From NCBI GenBank assembly GCA_024640485.1, contig JAHEEY010000146.1, forward strand, positions 1 through 9,791: 9,791 nt of DNA, read 5' to 3'. The DNA comes from Chloroflexota bacterium (GTDB lineage Bacteria > Chloroflexota > Anaerolineae > Promineifilales > Promineifilaceae). Shown piece by piece: positions 7,461 to 9,791 of this stretch. The position numbers and the translations under genes are program-made. Positions within the stretch are counted from its first letter, which is position 1. Each line of letters starts with the position of its first letter. The notes beneath the pieces were generated by a model. It did not search any database. It saw only the letters and a program-made list of their open reading frames with translations, and had not been told where the DNA came from.

Positions 7461-8474
7461 ATGCATCAGCTTAATTCATTGCTACTGCCCATTCGTACAC
7501 TACATGAACAGATCCGGGATGCCGTGGTCGCTGCCTGCGAACAGAGTTCGCTGGACGCGATGTCACTGATCGACCATGACGGCGAAGGGGATACTATCTA
7601 CGCTGTCGATCGCATAAGTGAAGATCTGCTGGTTGACTTCTTCAGCAGGGAAATCGCTCCGATCACCCCCATTGTCTTGATCGCTGAAGGGCTTGCCGCT
7701 GGCAAGGTCGTGCTGCCCCTGGGAACCCCTGAGTCAGAGGCCGTCTGGCGTATCATCATTGACCCTATTGACGGCACCCGCGGCTTGATGTACCAGAAGC
7801 GCAGCGCCTGGATCTTGACCGGAGTGGCTCCCAACCTGGGCGATGCCACCAATCTCCAAGATATTGAATTGGCGGTGCAAACCGAAATTCCGCTGGTCAA
7901 ACAGCACCTGTCTGATTCGCTGTGGGCGATCAAGGGGCATGGGGCGGAAGCCGAGCGTTTCAATCGGGTCAATGGCCGCCGATCACCGCTGCCGCTGCAG
8001 CCCTCCCGGGCGGCGACAATCGCCCACGGTTTCGCGATGCTTTCTCGTTTCTTTCCCGGCGCTAGAGATGTGATCGCGGCCATTGATGAAGAGATTGTTT
8101 TGAAAGCATTGGGACCGGTACAGCCAGGAAAAGCACACTGCTTTGAGGACCAGTATATCTGCACCGGTGGTCAGTTTTACGAGCTGATGGCCGGGCACGA
8201 CCGTTTCGTCGGTGATATTCGCCCGCTGATGGATGGGCTGTTGAGCCGTAAGGGGATGGCCCTGGGGATCTGCTGCCACCCGTATGATGTGTGCACCGAG
8301 CTGATCGCTCGCGAAATGGGGATTATCGTGACAGACCCGGCAGGCAGGCCACTTCGATCCGTACTCAATGTTGATGAAGACGTCGCCTGGGTGGGCTACG
8401 CAAACGAAGCGATCCGGCAGCAGATAGCACCGCTGCTCCACGATTCCTTGACCGGGCGCGGGATGTTGTCATAA
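7461..8474 (+). CDS. Inositol-monophosphatase-like (FIG superfamily) sugar phosphatase
   Basis: A 337-aa soluble protein with the metal-binding core of Mg2+-dependent, Li+-sensitive phosphatases. The diagnostic motif is IIIDPIDGTRG, with Asp101, Asp104, Gly105 and Thr106. Upstream are Asp50 in YAVDRISE and Glu76 in LIAEG, at the places of the usual 'D..AE' and 'GEE' elements. Near the C-terminus PYDVCTELIAREMGIIVTDPAGRPL (272-298) corresponds to the family's 'WDxAAG..i..eaGG.vtd..G.pl', retaining metal-ligand Asp276 but with Tyr for Trp and CTE for AAG. The distance Asp101-Asp276 (175 residues) is larger than the roughly 120-130 of typical IMPases, implying an insertion. The substrate is undetermined: inositol phosphate, 3'-phosphoadenosine phosphate and sugar phosphates are all possible within the fold. 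ATG 7461 is the first possible ATG after an in-frame stop at 7440 and has no good ribosome binding site. The gene sits between two GAF sensor genes in the same orientation. Confidence 0.85.
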   Translation: MHQLNSLLLPIRTLHEQIRDAVVAACEQSSLDAMSLIDHDGEGDTIYAVDRISEDLLVDFFSREIAPITPIVLIAEGLAAGKVVLPLGTPESEAVWRIIIDPIDGTRGLMYQKRSAWILTGVAPNLGDATNLQDIELAVQTEIPLVKQHLSDSLWAIKGHGAEAERFNRVNGRRSPLPLQPSRAATIAHGFAMLSRFFPGARDVIAAIDEEIVLKALGPVQPGKAHCFEDQYICTGGQFYELMAGHDRFVGDIRPLMDGLLSRKGMALGICCHPYDVCTELIAREMGIIVTDPAGRPLRSVLNVDEDVAWVGYANEAIRQQIAPLLHDSLTGRGMLS

Positions 8475-8495
8475 TTATGTAGGGTTGTTCTTTTA

Positions 8496-8504
8496 TGATA
8501 TGAT
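8496..8504 (+). promoter_or_regulatory. Putative extended -10 promoter of the FHA-GAF gene
   Basis: TGA followed by TATGAT (8499-8504) gives an extended -10 motif like the one before the kinase gene. No good -35 hexamer sits at the usual distance. A start near 8511 would open the transcript with GGTGAA (8511-8516), which can pair with TTCACC (8527-8532) as a small leader hairpin. The leader to ATG 8626 is about 115 nt. Confidence 0.4.
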
Positions 8505-8625
8505 TGTCGTGGTGAAGCAGCAGTATTTCACCTTCGCGTGTAGTCTGATTGACTCTGGAAATGACCATTAGCGTTATCCAAGGACAGAAGATTGGTTATT
8601 TTCTTCGTGCCAAGGAATGAGAATC

Positions 8626-9791
8626 ATGGCCAAAGATGCCACGGATGCCATTAGAGCCGGCAAGTCTTCGACTGATGAGGTTGCAGGAAGCCCCGAGTTC
8701 GTTTATCGTCCGGTTCCCAGCAGTAAAGCGTTTCAAGAAACCCACAACCGGCTGGTGTGGCGAGTGCGTTTTGAATTGGTTTCTGATCCAAAACAGCAGT
8801 TTGGTTTGGATATAAATGGTGAGATCGTTTTCGGGCGGAACGGCAACGAAGATAATTTCATAGATTTGTCGGCTTTTGATGCCGGCAAGTTGGGCGTCTC
8901 GCGCCAGCATCTTACGCTTCGCCCCACGCCAACCCATTTGTTTGCCATAGACATGGGCAGCACCAACGGCACCTTCCGGAACGGCCGTTCCATCGGCTTT
9001 AATTCTCCCTCCCGCTTGCTGAACGGCGACACCCTCTCCTTGGGCAAATTGGCATTCGCCATCCGTATCATCGAAAGGCCTTCATTTCAAACTACGCTGC
9101 TGGGCACTCGCCCCTCGCCTAATCTGGCTGACGCCTTATCCCAGATCGCCAAAGCGGTTACTTCTCAGCTGGAGCTGGACGAAGTCCTCAATCAGGTCAC
9201 TGAGTCCGCTATGCTGCTGACTTCTGCCGGCGAAACCAGCATCTGGTTGGTAGATGAGACCAGCGGCGAATTGTTCCTCAAAGCCCAGCGGGGCATTGAG
9301 GACGAGCAGATCCAGCAGATGCGCCTGCCCATTCGAGATGACAACCTGGTCGGTCAGGTTATCAAGAGCGGACAGCCCACCTATGCCCATCGCCAGCCTG
9401 GTGAAGGGCAGATCAAGGTGAAGACCCATTACCTGGTCGAAGCGCTGATCTATGTCCCCATTACTTTGGGTGGGGTGACCATGGGCGTGCTCTCGGCGGT
9501 GCATCGCCAGGGAGGCAAGCAGTTTGACAAGCGGGATGAGCGGCTGTTGGTTGCTATCGCTGACTTCGCTGCCATCGCTGTTCAAAATGCCAGATTGTAC
9601 GAAGCGACTGACGAGGCGCTGCAGCACCGGGTTAAGGAGCTGTCCGCCCTGAATGAGGTGTCCCGCGCAGTAAACTCCACGCTGGACCTGAACCAGGTAT
9701 ACGATGTTCTGGTGGAACAGGTCAACCGGCATTGGCCAGTTGAGTCAGTCTATCTGTATCTGATGAACGTGCAAGGGACTGCTCTCAATCT
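8626..9791 (+). CDS. FHA-GAF signalling protein, N-terminal part, truncated by window end
   Basis: An open frame of 388 codons runs off the end of the window. After a short N-terminal extension comes a forkhead-associated domain (about 46-148) with all hallmark residues: VFGRNG (Gly70/Arg71), GVSRQH (Ser92, Arg93, His95), MGSTNGT (Ser112, Asn114, Gly115) and NGDTLSLG. FHA domains bind phosphothreonine peptides, so this one probably docks on a Ser/Thr-kinase target. A GAF domain follows (about 168-322), then a helical linker and the start of a second GAF-like domain (about 352 onward). The output domain is not visible; a histidine kinase, cyclase, phosphatase or sigma-54 activator would all be possible. 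ATG 8626 is supported by AAGGA (8612-8616) 9 nt upstream and by a stop in the previous reading region. GAF1 is clearly paralogous to GAF1 of the kinase at 4928, including the same linker-to-next-GAF layout. No TM segment is seen in the visible part. Confidence 0.9.
   Translation, partial: MAKDATDAIRAGKSSTDEVAGSPEFVYRPVPSSKAFQETHNRLVWRVRFELVSDPKQQFGLDINGEIVFGRNGNEDNFIDLSAFDAGKLGVSRQHLTLRPTPTHLFAIDMGSTNGTFRNGRSIGFNSPSRLLNGDTLSLGKLAFAIRIIERPSFQTTLLGTRPSPNLADALSQIAKAVTSQLELDEVLNQVTESAMLLTSAGETSIWLVDETSGELFLKAQRGIEDEQIQQMRLPIRDDNLVGQVIKSGQPTYAHRQPGEGQIKVKTHYLVEALIYVPITLGGVTMGVLSAVHRQGGKQFDKRDERLLVAIADFAAIAVQNARLYEATDEALQHRVKELSALNEVSRAVNSTLDLNQVYDVLVEQVNRHWPVESVYLYLMNVQGTALN

Noticed and set aside
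9136..9732. 198-aa minus-strand ORF opposite the FHA-GAF gene
   Set aside because: The plus frame encodes a clear GAF domain continuous with the FHA domain; the minus ORF is a shadow.

Overview
The window looks like chromosomal DNA of moderately high GC from a Chloroflexota bacterium, probably of the Anaerolineae or a neighbouring class. This is inferred from style, not from a marker gene. The clues are long Thr/Pro 'TPTATAT' linkers in an exported protein, a lipoprotein with an acidic linker and three LysM repeats, and large REC/FHA/GAF signalling proteins built from repeated GAF modules. No rRNA, tRNA, CRISPR array, insertion sequence or phage gene was seen.

Layout. Positions 1-623 (minus) hold the N-terminal part of a dihydrolipoamide dehydrogenase, cut by the window edge. 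A 270-bp divergent region with back-to-back -10 boxes and a central palindrome separates it from a plus-strand gene (894-1739) for a two-TM protein with a Thr/Pro-rich linker and a C-terminal SH3-like domain. That gene converges on a minus-strand triple-LysM lipoprotein gene (1839-2765), and a strong hairpin terminator lies between them. Upstream on the minus strand is urocanate hydratase, hutU (2953-4602). The 325-bp region 4603-4927 carries a near-ideal hutU promoter overlapping an oppositely directed extended -10 promoter. The latter serves an 815-aa REC-GAF-GAF-PAS-histidine kinase (4928-7375). Next come an inositol-monophosphatase-like protein (7461-8474) and an FHA-GAF-(GAF...) signalling protein (8626 to the window end, truncated).

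How the genes fit together. The left half is a mix of central metabolism (lpdA, hutU) and cell-surface proteins, with no evident shared pathway. No other hut gene and no 2-oxoacid dehydrogenase subunit is in view. The right half is more coherent: two sensor proteins with clearly related GAF modules flank a small phosphatase, and both sensor genes appear to have similar extended -10 promoters. A joint signalling function is only an inference from proximity and paralogy. The window reads as mostly ordinary chromosome. I did not find convincing evidence of a new defence, mobile or RNA-based system; the most interesting items are regulatory architecture and the sensor/phosphatase neighbourhood.
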